A DNA stretch of 64,000 nt from Streptomyces chartreusis NRRL 3882 (GTDB lineage Bacteria; Actinomycetota; Actinomycetes; Streptomycetales; Streptomycetaceae). Of this stretch, positions 36,675 to 45,061 are shown in pieces. Numbering within the stretch: the stretch's first letter is position 1; each line of letters starts with the position of its first letter. Below the pieces are notes generated by a model, which did no database searches, was not told the origin of the DNA, and saw nothing but the letters and a program-made list of their open reading frames with translations. The DNA is taken from NCBI RefSeq assembly GCF_900236475.1, contig NZ_LT963352.1, positions 6,762,001 to 6,826,000 of the forward strand. Reading direction: 5' to 3'. The position numbers were made by a program, and so were the translations under genes.

Positions 36675-37600
36675 ACCGGCGCGTGGTCCGACCCGGGCGC
36701 GCCCCGCCGCTCCGCCGGGTCGGGGCCGACCGACGGCAGACCGGGTGGGCCCTCGCCGGGCAGGCCCGTGCCCGCCGCCGTCACCCGGTGCACCAGGCGG
36801 TGGCTCACCAGCACATGGTCGATCAGCTCGCGCCGCCCGGAGTTGACGCGGGAGTAGCGCTGTCCGGGCGGGATGAGAGGGGCCACGTCCCACAGCCGGG
36901 CCGCGTCGCCCTTGTCGGCCTGCTCGTAGCCCGGCGTGCCGATCTCGGAGCCGGGCGGGCCGAGCAGGATCTGTGTGGTCGCGGCCTGTACCTCGTCGTT
37001 GAGGTCGCCCAGTACGGCCACGTCCCTGCCCTGCCCGTCGCCGTCCAGGAGTTCGTCCGCGAGGGCGCGCAGGGCCGTCGCCTCGGCGGCGCGCCGGTAC
37101 AGGGCGTAGGCGCCGTACCGGGCCCGTTCCCCCTCGTCGCGCGGCTGGAACCGGCCGTTCGGGTACGACAGCAGCTTGGACTTCAGATGGCAGACGGCCA
37201 CCCGCAGCGGCCCGTCCTCGACCTCCACGGCGAGAAAGCCCCGCCCCGCCTGTGCCACCGTCACCCCCGAGTCGTCCACCTGCACGGGCCGCAGCTCCGC
37301 CGGGAACGCCGTCGTGTCGGCCAGCACCCTCATGGCCGTACGGCTCAGGAACCCGACCCGTATGCCCCGGCTGTCCGGATGCTCGGACAGGGCGATGTGC
37401 CAGTCGTCGTCGAGCATCCCGGCCAGGTCTTCCAGGGCCCCGGGGTCACCGACCTCCTGCACGCCGAGCAGCGTCGGGTCGAGTTCCGTGATCACGGCGG
37501 CGAGCGCGGCGAGCTTGGTCTCGTAGGCGGCCTCGTCCTTCGGGCCGAACGGGCCGCCGGGCCGGTAGAGGTTCTCCAGGTTCCAGGTGCCGAGGAGCAT
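36653..37600 (-). CDS. Endonuclease/exonuclease/phosphatase family hydrolase
   Basis: 315 residues from ATG at 37600 with AAGGAG upstream. Typical EEP fold: GTWNLENLYRPGG (N and E metal ligands), LLGVQEVGD (second Glu), VAVCHLKSK (His), VLGDLNDEV (GDxN) and the C-terminal SDHAPVW (SDHxP). Mg2+-dependent phosphodiesterase or nuclease; no signal peptide, so cytoplasmic. Substrate cannot be told (DNA, RNA, phospholipid and inositol-phosphate enzymes share the fold). Confidence 0.9.
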   Translation of the reverse strand: MLLGTWNLENLYRPGGPFGPKDEAAYETKLAALAAVITELDPTLLGVQEVGDPGALEDLAGMLDDDWHIALSEHPDSRGIRVGFLSRTAMRVLADTTAFPAELRPVQVDDSGVTVAQAGRGFLAVEVEDGPLRVAVCHLKSKLLSYPNGRFQPRDEGERARYGAYALYRRAAEATALRALADELLDGDGQGRDVAVLGDLNDEVQAATTQILLGPPGSEIGTPGYEQADKGDAARLWDVAPLIPPGQRYSRVNSGRRELIDHVLVSHRLVHRVTAAGTGLPGEGPPGLPSVGPDPAERRGAPGSDHAPVWIRVGG

Positions 37601-37734
37601 GCCGGGCTCCTTTCAGAAGCCGACAGGCGGGGTGGTGAGACCAGGATGCTGGCCCGGCCCGCCCCGCGACAGAGCCGCGACGGGATGTGCGGTTCGGCTC
37701 ATGCCGCCCTACGACCTCGTCGTACGTTGGCGCG

Positions 37735-39099
37735 ATGACGCCTTCTGCCGCGGACAGTCCCGCCGACCTCATCATCAGCGCATGTACCGTCCTCGTGCAC
37801 GACGATCAAGAGCGCATCGGGTTCCAGCAGGACGCCGCGATCGTCGTACGGAACGGTGTCGTCGAGGCCGTGACGACCACCGCCGGGGCCGCGGACCTGC
37901 CCGCCGCCGAGCGCCTCGAGGCCCGGGGCCAGGTCGCCCTGCCCGGCCTGATCAACTGTCACACGCACGCACCGATGGTCGCGCTGCGCGGCCTCGCCGA
38001 GGACCTGCCGACGGAGGAGTGGTTCAACGACGTCGTCTGGCCGGTGGAGTCCAACCTCACCGAGAGGGACGTCGAGTTGGGGGCGCGGCTCGCCTGTGCC
38101 GAGATGATCCGTGCCGGCGTCACCTGCTTCGCCGACCACTACTTCGCCATGGACGCGGTGGCTCAAGTGGTAGCGGAATGCGGCCTGCGGGCGCTGCTGG
38201 GGGAGGCCTACTTCTCCTCGCAGGGCCCCGAAGGCCGGGAGCGGTCACTCGACTTCGCGCTACGGCACCGCGGCTCCGCCGACGGCCGCATCACCACCGC
38301 CCTCGCGCCGCACTCCCCTTACACGGTCGGCGACGCCGACCTGGCCGCCACCGCCCGGCTCGCCGGCGAACACGCCCTGCCCGTGCACCTGCACGCCGCC
38401 GAGAACCGCGATCAGACCGAGACCAGCCTCGCCCGTCACGGCGTCACCCCGATCGAGGTCCTGGAACGCACCGGCATCCTCGACACGGACGTGCTCCTCG
38501 CCCACGGCACCGGCATCGTCGACCGCGACCTGCCCGTCCTGGAGCGGGCGGCCGGTCGTACGGCCGTCGCCACCGCGCCCCGCGGCTACCTCAAGTTCGC
38601 CTGGCCCGACACCACACCGGTCCGTGCCCTGCGCGAGATCGGCGTCGACGTCGGGCTCGCCACCGACGGCGCCGCCTCCAACAACTCCCTCGACGTATGG
38701 GAGTCGATGGCCCTCACCTCCCTGGTCCAGAAGTCCCACGAGGGCGACCCCCGCTGGCTGACCTCCCGCCAGGCCCTGCACCACGCCACCCTCCAGAGTG
38801 CCCGTGCCGTGGGACTGGGGGACAGCGTCGGCAGCATCGCGCCGGAGCGGCGGGCGGACATCGTCCTGGTCGATCTCACCGGGCCGCACACCCTGCCGGT
38901 CCACGACCTCGCCGCCACCCTCGTGCACAGCGCCCGCTCCGCCGACGTGCGCACCACGATCGTCGACGGACGGATCCTGATGCGCGACCGTGCGCTCCTG
39001 ACGATCGACGTGCCGGCCGTGGTACGGGAACTGGAGGAGCGTCTGCCCGCCCTCGTCGACCGCAGCCACGGTCGGCGCATCCAGGACTACGACACCTGA
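37735..39099 (+). CDS. Amidohydrolase of the cytosine-deaminase/MtaD group
   Basis: 454 residues from ATG at 37735. Metal-dependent TIM-barrel deaminase: NCHTHAPMVALRG (HxH metal site), LHAAENRDQTE (His plus Glu), HGTGI and LATDGAASNNSLDVWE (catalytic Asp). Closest by motif to the COG0402 S-adenosylhomocysteine/methylthioadenosine or guanine-type deaminases, so an aminated heterocycle is the likely substrate. Cytoplasmic, TIM barrel flanked by N- and C-terminal beta-sandwich pieces (DLIISACTVLVHDDQ... IVDGRILMRD). Single gene. Confidence 0.9.
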   Translation: MTPSAADSPADLIISACTVLVHDDQERIGFQQDAAIVVRNGVVEAVTTTAGAADLPAAERLEARGQVALPGLINCHTHAPMVALRGLAEDLPTEEWFNDVVWPVESNLTERDVELGARLACAEMIRAGVTCFADHYFAMDAVAQVVAECGLRALLGEAYFSSQGPEGRERSLDFALRHRGSADGRITTALAPHSPYTVGDADLAATARLAGEHALPVHLHAAENRDQTETSLARHGVTPIEVLERTGILDTDVLLAHGTGIVDRDLPVLERAAGRTAVATAPRGYLKFAWPDTTPVRALREIGVDVGLATDGAASNNSLDVWESMALTSLVQKSHEGDPRWLTSRQALHHATLQSARAVGLGDSVGSIAPERRADIVLVDLTGPHTLPVHDLAATLVHSARSADVRTTIVDGRILMRDRALLTIDVPAVVRELEERLPALVDRSHGRRIQDYDT

Positions 39100-39198
39100 C
39101 GTTCCGGGCGGACTTTCGAGATTTCTTCCCGGGCAGCGATGAGTTCCGCGTCTGCCGCCGGTCACCACCCCGGACGGACCGTTGCCACAGGAGGGCCC

Positions 39199-39888
39199 AT
39201 GTCGCTTCCGGAGATCGTCTCGCGCGAGGAGTGGCGCGCGGCGCGCGCTGAACTGCTTCGCAAGGAGAAGGCCGCCACCCGCGCGCGGGACGCACTCAAC
39301 GCCGAGCGGCGCGGACTGCCGATGGTCGAGGTCGACGAGGAGTACGTGTTCGAGGGCGGGGACGGCAAGGCCACCCTCCTCGACCTGTTCGAGGGCCGGC
39401 ACCAGCTAGTCGTCTACCACTTCATGTTCGCGCCCGAGTGGGACGCCGGCTGCCGCAGCTGCTCCGGGTTCCTGGACCAAATAGGGCATCTCGCCCATCT
39501 CCACGCTCGCGGTACGTCGTTCGCGACCGTGTCCCGTGCGCCGTACCCGAAGATCCTGCCGTTCAAGGCGCGGATGGGCTGGACGGTGCCCTGGTACTCG
39601 TCGTACGGCAGCGACTTCAACCATGACTTCGAGGTGACCCTCGAACGCGAGGGCGAGTTCGTCGAGCGCCCTGGCCTCAGCTGCTTCCTGCGGGACCGCG
39701 ACCGGGTCTTCCACACGTACTCGACGTACGAGCGCGGCCTCGACTGCCTCGGCTCGACCAGCAGCCTGCTGGACCTCACGGCACTGGGCCGACAGGAGGA
39801 GTGGGAGGAGCCCAAGGGACGCGCGTCGGCTCTTGGGGCGCCTGCGGGAAGTGAGCGCGTCCGCTATCACGACGAGTACGACGGCTGA
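39199..39888 (+). CDS. DUF899 (thioredoxin-like) family protein
   Basis: 229 residues from ATG at 39199, preceded by GGAGGGCCC. The DUF899 pattern is clear: SREEWRAARAELLRKEKAATRARD, VYHFMFAPEWDAGCRSCSGFLDQIGHL and WYSSYGSDFNHDF. The CRSCSG pair occupies the thioredoxin active-site position but with a two-residue gap, which is normal for this family. Enzymatic role unknown; DUF899 proteins are often called dithiol-disulfide isomerase-like. Ends with YHDEYDG. Confidence 0.9.
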   Translation: MSLPEIVSREEWRAARAELLRKEKAATRARDALNAERRGLPMVEVDEEYVFEGGDGKATLLDLFEGRHQLVVYHFMFAPEWDAGCRSCSGFLDQIGHLAHLHARGTSFATVSRAPYPKILPFKARMGWTVPWYSSYGSDFNHDFEVTLEREGEFVERPGLSCFLRDRDRVFHTYSTYERGLDCLGSTSSLLDLTALGRQEEWEEPKGRASALGAPAGSERVRYHDEYDG

Positions 39889-40043
39889 TACGGAAAGTGA
39901 AAAGGTAGACCAAGAGGCTGAGAGTTTGGTCACACTCAGCGGTGAACGAGTGTCAACTACGTCTCAGAACCGTCACTTCGCGAGCCGTTCACCCCATGGT
40001 TGGCGTTTAACTCTACGAGTACAGCGCTACATGGAGGTGCAGG

Positions 40044-40226
40044 GTGAACGGGCGAACGGTGCTCGAACGCTTTCCCGCCGGTGGGCCGCGTGGTTCCTGG
40101 CCGGCGGAGGAGTTCGCGCAGGCGCGGCGTAGCGAAGGCCTGCCCGCCGAGGTGGTCATGGATCTCGCCACGGACATGTTCCTGGTGATCGTGCGCAGCG
40201 GGGACGTGGCCGACGCCACGGCCTGA
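40044..40226 (+). CDS. Small conserved protein of unknown function
   Basis: 60 residues from GTG at 40044, with GGAGG eight bases upstream. Sequence begins MNGRTVLERFPAGGPRG and has a short amphipathic segment (PAEEFAQARRSEGLPAEVV) and a hydrophobic patch (MDLATDMFLVIV). I believe homologues exist in other streptomycetes but recall no function. The 155-base upstream gap is relatively AT-rich for this genome, with an ACACTC/GAGTGT inverted repeat. The stop is nine bases from the convergent ABC transporter stop. Confidence 0.65.
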   Translation: MNGRTVLERFPAGGPRGSWPAEEFAQARRSEGLPAEVVMDLATDMFLVIVRSGDVADATA

Positions 40227-40235
40227 CGTGTGCCC

Positions 40236-42191
40236 TCAGCCCGCCTTCGGCGCCGGCACCTTGTCGACCGGTGCGGGTGACGTGGCGAACTGCTCCGCCT
40301 GGAGCGAGTACAGCTCGGAGTAGAGACCGCCGGTCGCCAGCAGCTCGTCCGGAGTCCCGGACTCCACGAGCCGGCCCTGGTCCAGGACGTGCACCAGATC
40401 CGCGTGGCGTACGGACGCCAGCCGGTGCGTGATCAGTACGACCGTCTGGCCGCTGGCGGCCAGGGCGCGGATCCGCTCGAAGACCTCCAGCTCGGCCCGG
40501 GCGTCCAGGGCCGCCGTCGGCTCGTCCACGATCAGGATGCGGCCCCGCCGGTAGGCCGCCCGGGCGATGCCGAGCCGCTGCCACTGGCCGCCCGACAGCT
40601 CGTGCCCGCCGCTGAAGTTGCGCGCGAGCAGCGTGTCCAGCCCGCGCGGCAGGTCCGCGATCACCGTCTCGGCCCCGGCCTCGGCGATCGACGCGGCCAG
40701 CCGCTGCTCGCACACCGGCGCCGACGTGCGCCCCAGGGCGACGTTCACCCGGGCCGTGAACGGCCACCGCTTGAAGTCCTGCGCCACCATCGCGATCCGC
40801 TCGGCCAGCCGGTGCCGGTCGGCGGTCGCCGCGTCCACGCCGTCCCACAGGATCCGCCCCTTCTCCGGGGTGTAGAGCCCGGCGAGCAGCTTGACCAGGG
40901 TCGTCTTGCCGGAGCCGTTCTCGCCGACCAGCGCAACGATCCGGCCGAGCGGGAGCGTGAGCGACACGTCGTCGAGGGCGGGGCGGGCCGAGTCGCCCGG
41001 GTAACGGAACGTGACGTTCTCGAAGCGGATCTCGCGCGGGTTCTCCGGCAACGGCCGGCCGCCCTCCGGGATGGCCCGCTGTGCCGCCTCCGTGTACAGC
41101 CGTTGCAGGTCGCCGACGAAGAGGGCCTCCTCGTGCAGCGCGTTGACCTCCACCACGAGCGTGTCGAGGCTCTGCGAGCCGGTCCGGATCGCGATCACGG
41201 CCGTACCCGCCACCGACAGGGCCATCGCGCCTGCCAGCAGCAGCCCGCCGAGTGTCGCGTACGTCGCCACCGTCGCCAGGCCCGTCCACGCCGCCGCGAT
41301 CAGGCCGGTACGGGCGGCGAGCCGGGCCAGGCGGGCCTGCTCGGCCTCCGCCGTCTCCGACATCGCGCGGAAGTGCCGCAGCAGGAACGCGCCCACGCCG
41401 TGCACCCGGATCTCGGGGGCCGCCTCGGGCTCGATCAGCAGATTGCCGAGCAGCCGGCCCGCACGCGCGTGCTGCACCCAGGCGTGGAAGGACTCGTAGC
41501 GCCGCCGGGCCACGGTCAGCGCGCTCCAGGCGCTCGGCAGCGTCATCGTCACCAGCAGCGGCAGGAGCGCCGGGTGCAGCACGGTCAGTACACCGGCCGC
41601 CGCGACCAGCGAGATCATCGCGTTGATCACGCGGGTTCCGTACATGATCATCCGGCGGGCGGAGGCAGCGCCGTACTGGGCGGTGTCCAGCAGCTTGTGG
41701 AAGGCGTGGTCCTCGATCGCGGCCAGCTCGACGGCCGCGGCCCGCTCCAGGTACTGCTCGGTCGCCACCCGCTCCACCTTGGGCTCCAGCCGTCCGGTGG
41801 CGTAGGTGCTCGCGGCCCGCAGCAGCGCCGCGAGCAGCATCACGACGGCCACGGTGACCAGCGCCGGGACGGCGCCGCGCAGCCGGTCCTCGATCGCACC
41901 GCCACCCATCAGCCGTGCCAGCACGCTGTTGACCGCGAGCAGCGCCACCGCCTGTGCCACGCCCCGGCCCGCCTCGGCGGCCAGCACGACCCGCGCGGCG
42001 CCCCGGTCGGCCTGCCGGGCGAGCCGCAGGCTGGACGCCAGCAGGGACGGCAACCGGGTGATCATGGCGCGGAAGTTCAGCTCCAGGAACGCGTCGGCGT
42101 GCTGGTTCCAGCCCATGTCGTAGCGCAGCGGTCCGCCGAAGAGCAGCCGCTCCGACTCGGACACCTCCGGCGCGGTCCGCTTCTTCGCCAC
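40236..42191 (-). CDS. ABC transporter, fused permease and ATPase
   Basis: About 651 residues from GTG at 42191 (GGGAGG upstream; ATG-type starts further back are possible). N-terminal transmembrane domain, about 70-330 with roughly six helices, then a nucleotide-binding domain with Walker A GENGSGKTT, Q-loop AQDFKRWP, signature LSGGQWQRLGIARA, Walker B ILIVDEPTAALD and H-loop LITHRL. Half-transporter that should dimerise as an exporter. The transmembrane part is divergent (HAFHKLLDTAQYGAAS), as in peptide/antibiotic exporters. No biosynthetic genes are adjacent, so the substrate is unknown. Confidence 0.9.
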   Translation of the reverse strand: MAKKRTAPEVSESERLLFGGPLRYDMGWNQHADAFLELNFRAMITRLPSLLASSLRLARQADRGAARVVLAAEAGRGVAQAVALLAVNSVLARLMGGGAIEDRLRGAVPALVTVAVVMLLAALLRAASTYATGRLEPKVERVATEQYLERAAAVELAAIEDHAFHKLLDTAQYGAASARRMIMYGTRVINAMISLVAAAGVLTVLHPALLPLLVTMTLPSAWSALTVARRRYESFHAWVQHARAGRLLGNLLIEPEAAPEIRVHGVGAFLLRHFRAMSETAEAEQARLARLAARTGLIAAAWTGLATVATYATLGGLLLAGAMALSVAGTAVIAIRTGSQSLDTLVVEVNALHEEALFVGDLQRLYTEAAQRAIPEGGRPLPENPREIRFENVTFRYPGDSARPALDDVSLTLPLGRIVALVGENGSGKTTLVKLLAGLYTPEKGRILWDGVDAATADRHRLAERIAMVAQDFKRWPFTARVNVALGRTSAPVCEQRLAASIAEAGAETVIADLPRGLDTLLARNFSGGHELSGGQWQRLGIARAAYRRGRILIVDEPTAALDARAELEVFERIRALAASGQTVVLITHRLASVRHADLVHVLDQGRLVESGTPDELLATGGLYSELYSLQAEQFATSPAPVDKVPAPKAG

Positions 42192-42377
42192 CGTCGACCG
42201 ACCTCCCTGCCCGTGTCCCGTTCGTGGACGAACGGTCACTATCGCGGGGGCGGAGCCCGCCCGGGCAGGGCGCAGCCCGCGGCGCCGGAGGCGCGCGGGC
42301 GCACGACCCGACGGCGGGAGGCGTGGGACGGCGCGGAGTCGTAGGGGTGGTGCGTAGGCCTCGACGAGCCTTTTTCG

Positions 42378-42431
42378 ACGGGCTCTACGGGCTCTACGGG
42401 CTCTGCGGGCTCTGCGGGCTCTGCGGGCTCT
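42378..42431. repeat. Six tandem 9-base (A/G)CGGGCTCT repeats
   Basis: Six copies of ACGGGCTCT or GCGGGCTCT in a row, then about 40 bases of decaying copies. Lies in the 297-base gap between the divergent-end ABC transporter start and the 3' end of the hypothetical gene at 42489. The gap has no convincing gene. Confidence 0.85.
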
Positions 42432-42488
42432 ACGAGCGCGACGAGTTCTGCGAGCTCTGTGCGTTCTGGAGCTCTGGATCTACGAGTG

Positions 42489-42923
42489 CTACGCGCTGAC
42501 CGGCCGCGACCAGGCCGGCGCGGTCCCCGTCACCCGGCACAGGGCCAGATACAGCGGTATCGGCGGGGTGTACGGCAGCGTGCCGTCCGGGCGGTGGATC
42601 AGCTCGGGCAGCTCGGGGAGGTCCGGGACGACCGCACCGGTGGCGTAGTGCGCCGGCATCGGCCATTCCAGGGCGTGGTCGGAGTCGGACGGCACCAGCC
42701 ACCACCAGTGCGTCTCGTCGGCGTAGACGCAGCCCACGCGGGGCAGCCGGGGCATGACCAGCGGGCCGAGACGGGCGGGTACGGCGACGGCGTCGCAGCC
42801 GAGCGGGGCGGTCATGCCGTCGGGTACGGGCAGCCGCAGAGTCGGGCCCGCCGTGCGCAGCCCGCGCCGGAGCCGGGCCAGGGTGTCGAGGTTCAGGACG
42901 CGGCCACCGCGCCCGGGGCTCAT
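42489..42923 (-). CDS. Conserved hypothetical protein (RsbW-cassette neighbour)
   Basis: 144 residues from ATG at 42923, which overlaps the upstream ATPase stop by four bases. No domain recognised. The N-terminus is basic (LNLDTLARLRRGLRTAGPTLR), then VPARLGPLVMPRLPRVGCVYADETHWWWLVPSDSDHALEWP, rich in aromatic residues, and a Pro-rich C-terminus. Cytoplasmic by composition. Coupling to the RsbW-like ATPase suggests a linked regulatory role, but this is inference only. Confidence 0.7.
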   Translation of the reverse strand: MSPGRGGRVLNLDTLARLRRGLRTAGPTLRLPVPDGMTAPLGCDAVAVPARLGPLVMPRLPRVGCVYADETHWWWLVPSDSDHALEWPMPAHYATGAVVPDLPELPELIHRPDGTLPYTPPIPLYLALCRVTGTAPAWSRPVSA

Positions 42924-43582
42924 GCCGGCCCCCGCTCTCGGCGTCGCTCCTGTGCGGGGACTTCCTGAGCGCCCTGCGTGTGGCGCGCCGGGTGTGCTCC
43001 GTTCCCGTCGCCCGAGTCGTCGGACGGCCCCGGCTTCGGACGGGCGCCCCAGCCCAGGTCGTTCCGGGGCTCCGCCGGGTCGCGCGGGGTGTCGGCCTTG
43101 CGCGGCAGCTCGGCCCAGACCAGCAGCCCGGGGCCGTGCTCATGGGCACCCCAGGCGTCGCAGAGGGCGTCGACGAGGAGCAGTCCCCTCCCGTGCTCCT
43201 CCTCGGGCCGGGTGCGGCTGGCCGCGTGGGGCTGGCCCGGGGCACAGCCCTCGTCACGCACGGCTATCCGCACCAGGTCGTCGCCGTCGTGCAGCTCGCA
43301 CACTATGTGCGTGCTCGCCGTGTGCACGATGGCGTTGGTGACCAGCTCGGAAACCACCAGGGCCGCGCTGTCGCACGTGTCCTCGCACACCGACCAACCG
43401 GTCAGCCGGGCCCGCGTCAGGCGTCTGGCCCGTGCGGGAGAACCCGGATGTGCGGCCAGCTCGAAACGGAACCGGCGCTCGGCAGCGGCCCCGACGAGGC
43501 TCGCTTCCGGGCTGGCACCCAGGCCGGGAGGGCCTGCGGCGGCGTCTGTTCCTAAGGGCGCGGACGGAATCACGCTTGCCAC
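42920..43582 (-). CDS. RsbW-like ATP-binding protein (HATPase_c_2)
   Basis: About 220 residues; the start at GTG 43582 is chosen for its GGGGCG site (43609 TTG is an upstream alternative). GHKL ATPase domain: ELVTNAIVHTAS (N box), VRDEGCAPG (G1) and GRGLLLVDALCDAWG (G2). Such proteins are the anti-sigma-factor-kinase-like ATPases that are abundant in Streptomyces next to XRE/DUF397 pairs. A long charged C-terminal tail (about 150-220) is unstructured. The partner sigma or anti-anti-sigma protein is not in this window. Divergent from the XRE gene across 246 bases rich in palindromes. Confidence 0.88.
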   Translation of the reverse strand: MASVIPSAPLGTDAAAGPPGLGASPEASLVGAAAERRFRFELAAHPGSPARARRLTRARLTGWSVCEDTCDSAALVVSELVTNAIVHTASTHIVCELHDGDDLVRIAVRDEGCAPGQPHAASRTRPEEEHGRGLLLVDALCDAWGAHEHGPGLLVWAELPRKADTPRDPAEPRNDLGWGARPKPGPSDDSGDGNGAHPARHTQGAQEVPAQERRRERGPA

Positions 43583-43598
43583 TATCGCCCCGCCGCGA

Positions 43599-43634
43599 AC
43601 ACTTGGCAAGTGTCACTCTGAAAATTGCAGAGTG
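43599..43634. promoter_or_regulatory. Palindrome plus inverted repeat between the ATPase and XRE genes
   Basis: ACACTTG-G-CAAGTGT (43599-43613) is a perfect 15-base palindrome; the next base starts CACTCTG-AAAATTG-CAGAGTG (43614-43634), a 7-base inverted repeat with an AT-rich spacer. They lie 17-52 bases upstream of the ATPase start, where a promoter is expected. Likely binding sites for the divergent XRE/DUF5753 regulator. Confidence 0.7.
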
Positions 43635-43711
43635 CTGTGTGACGGTCTGGAAGGCCGTGGCACACTGCTCGCAACAGCACCCCGCGCGGCGCCAGTTGAG
43701 ATCGTCGAAGT

Positions 43712-43762
43712 TCTGTTCGGAACATCTGTTCGGATAGTCGATTCTTCGAAAAGGTCTTCGAA
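43712..43762. repeat. Direct repeats TCTGTTCGGA and TCTTCGAA upstream of the XRE gene
   Basis: TCTGTTCGGA at 43712-43721 and 43725-43734 (period 13), including the palindrome TGTTC-G-GAACA; then TCTTCGAA at 43743-43750 and 43755-43762 (period 12). All within 117 bases of the XRE start. Period and position suggest a regulatory array. Confidence 0.6.
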
Positions 43763-43828
43763 TGGCGCCGCCGGGCTGTCAGCGTTCTTTTGTGGCCGAC
43801 TCGTCAGAACTCTTGGTGGAGGTGGAGC

Positions 43829-44689
43829 GTGAGCGAACCGCGGTCCGCGCCGACGGTGGGCCAGGTCGTCCTCGGCCGGCGCCTGCTGGACCTGCGGGAA
43901 CGCGCCGGGATGAAGCGCGAGGAGGCCGCCCGCATCCTCCGTGTCGCCCCCGCCACGGTCCGCCGTATGGAGATGGCCGAGGTCGCGCTCAAAATCCCGT
44001 ATCTGCAACTGCTCCTGAAGGCCTACGGAATCTCCGACGAGGAGGCCGACGCCTTCGTCCTGCTGGCCGAGGAAGCGAACAAGCCCGGCTGGTGGCAGCG
44101 TTTCCACGACATCCTGCCCGGCTGGTTCTCGATGTACGTGAGCCTGGAGGGCGCGGCCGCCGTCATCCGCAGTTACGAGCCCCATTTCGTCCCCGGGTTG
44201 TTGCAGACCGAGGACTACGCGCGAGGAGTGCTCCGCTCGGGCGCCATCGGCCAGACCCGGCCCGACGACATCGAGCGCCATGTCGCCCTGCGGATGCAGC
44301 GTCAGGAACTGCTCACCCGCGAGGACGCGCCCCGGCTGTGGGTCGTGATGGACGAGACCGCGCTGCGGCGCCCGGTCGGCGGCCCGGAGGTGATGCGTGC
44401 CCAGATCGACAGACTGCTCGAGGCCACGACGCTGCCCAACGTGACGTTGCAGGTCGCCCAGTTCGCCAGTGGGCCGCACCCGGGCACGTACGGGCCGTTC
44501 GTGCTGTTCCGATTTGCCATGCCCGAACTGCCGGACATGGTCTACAGCGAGTACCTGACCGGCGCGGTCTATCTCGACGCGCGCGCCGAGGTGGCGACCC
44601 ACCTCGAGGTCATGGACCGCATGGCGGCGCAGGCCGCTACGGCACATCGCACGAAGGAGATCCTCCGGGATCTCCGCAAGGAGCTGTGA
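43829..44689 (+). CDS. XRE helix-turn-helix regulator with DUF5753
   Basis: 286 residues from GTG at 43829, with GGAGGTGGAG upstream. N-terminal HTH (about 8-64: VLGRRLLDLRERAGMKREEAARILRVAPATVRRMEMAE) and C-terminal DUF5753 (about 90-275: YEPHFVPGLLQTEDYARGVL, MDETALRRPVGGPEVMRAQI, PFVLFRFAMPELPDMVYSEYL). This WhiJ/AbaA-like class works with DUF397 proteins in controlling development and antibiotic production. DUF397 gene follows at once (stop TGA, then ATG). Confidence 0.92.
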   Translation: MSEPRSAPTVGQVVLGRRLLDLRERAGMKREEAARILRVAPATVRRMEMAEVALKIPYLQLLLKAYGISDEEADAFVLLAEEANKPGWWQRFHDILPGWFSMYVSLEGAAAVIRSYEPHFVPGLLQTEDYARGVLRSGAIGQTRPDDIERHVALRMQRQELLTREDAPRLWVVMDETALRRPVGGPEVMRAQIDRLLEATTLPNVTLQVAQFASGPHPGTYGPFVLFRFAMPELPDMVYSEYLTGAVYLDARAEVATHLEVMDRMAAQAATAHRTKEILRDLRKEL

Positions 44690-44944
44690 ATGGATCGCAT
44701 CAAGCCGCGCAAACACGTCTACAACGGCATGCCCGCGCGTGACTTGGGCAGCGAAGGGTGGCACAAGCCGTGGAGCGGCGGGAACGGCGGGAACTGTCTG
44801 GAGGCGATGAAACTCGCCGACGGCAGGATCGCCGTCCGGCAGTCCACCGACCCGGACGGTCCGGCGCTGATCTACACCTCGGACGAGATGACGGCCTTCA
44901 TCGAGGGGGCGAAGGCGGGGGAGGCGGACTTCCTGCTGTCCTGA
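44690..44944 (+). CDS. DUF397 protein
   Basis: 84 residues from ATG at 44690, directly after the XRE stop. DUF397 motif: GSEGWHKPWSGGNGGNCLEAMKL with GRIAVRQSTDPDGPALIYTSDEMTAFIEGAKAGEADFLL, the fold of BldB-adjacent partners. Probably translationally coupled to and physically interacting with the XRE/DUF5753 protein, as in the characterised WhiJ-type pairs. Several such cassettes exist per streptomycete genome. Confidence 0.93.
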   Translation: MDRIKPRKHVYNGMPARDLGSEGWHKPWSGGNGGNCLEAMKLADGRIAVRQSTDPDGPALIYTSDEMTAFIEGAKAGEADFLLS

Positions 44945-44958
44945 TGTGATTGCTTTTC

Positions 44959-45008
44959 TGTCGCTGTCTGTCGCCTGCTGCCGCTGTCTGCCGCGATCTG
45001 TCGCTCAA
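44959..45008. repeat. Five 10-base repeats TG(T/C)CGCnnnn before the methyltransferase gene
   Basis: Consecutive units TGTCGCTGTC, TGTCGCCTGC, TGCCGCTGTC, TGCCGCGATC and TGTCGCTCAA at exactly 10-base spacing. One DNA turn per unit places the conserved half on one face. Followed by TACGCT (45015-45020), a possible -10. Confidence 0.75.
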
Positions 45009-45061
45009 CTTCCCTACGCTGGTGCTGAATTGATCACCCTTTGTGTCTCATGGAGTGCCTC

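Noticed and set aside
42224..42499. Plus-strand frame encoding GLYGLCGLCG-type repeats
   Set aside because: Arises from the 9-base repeat array; no ribosome site or codon bias outside the array.
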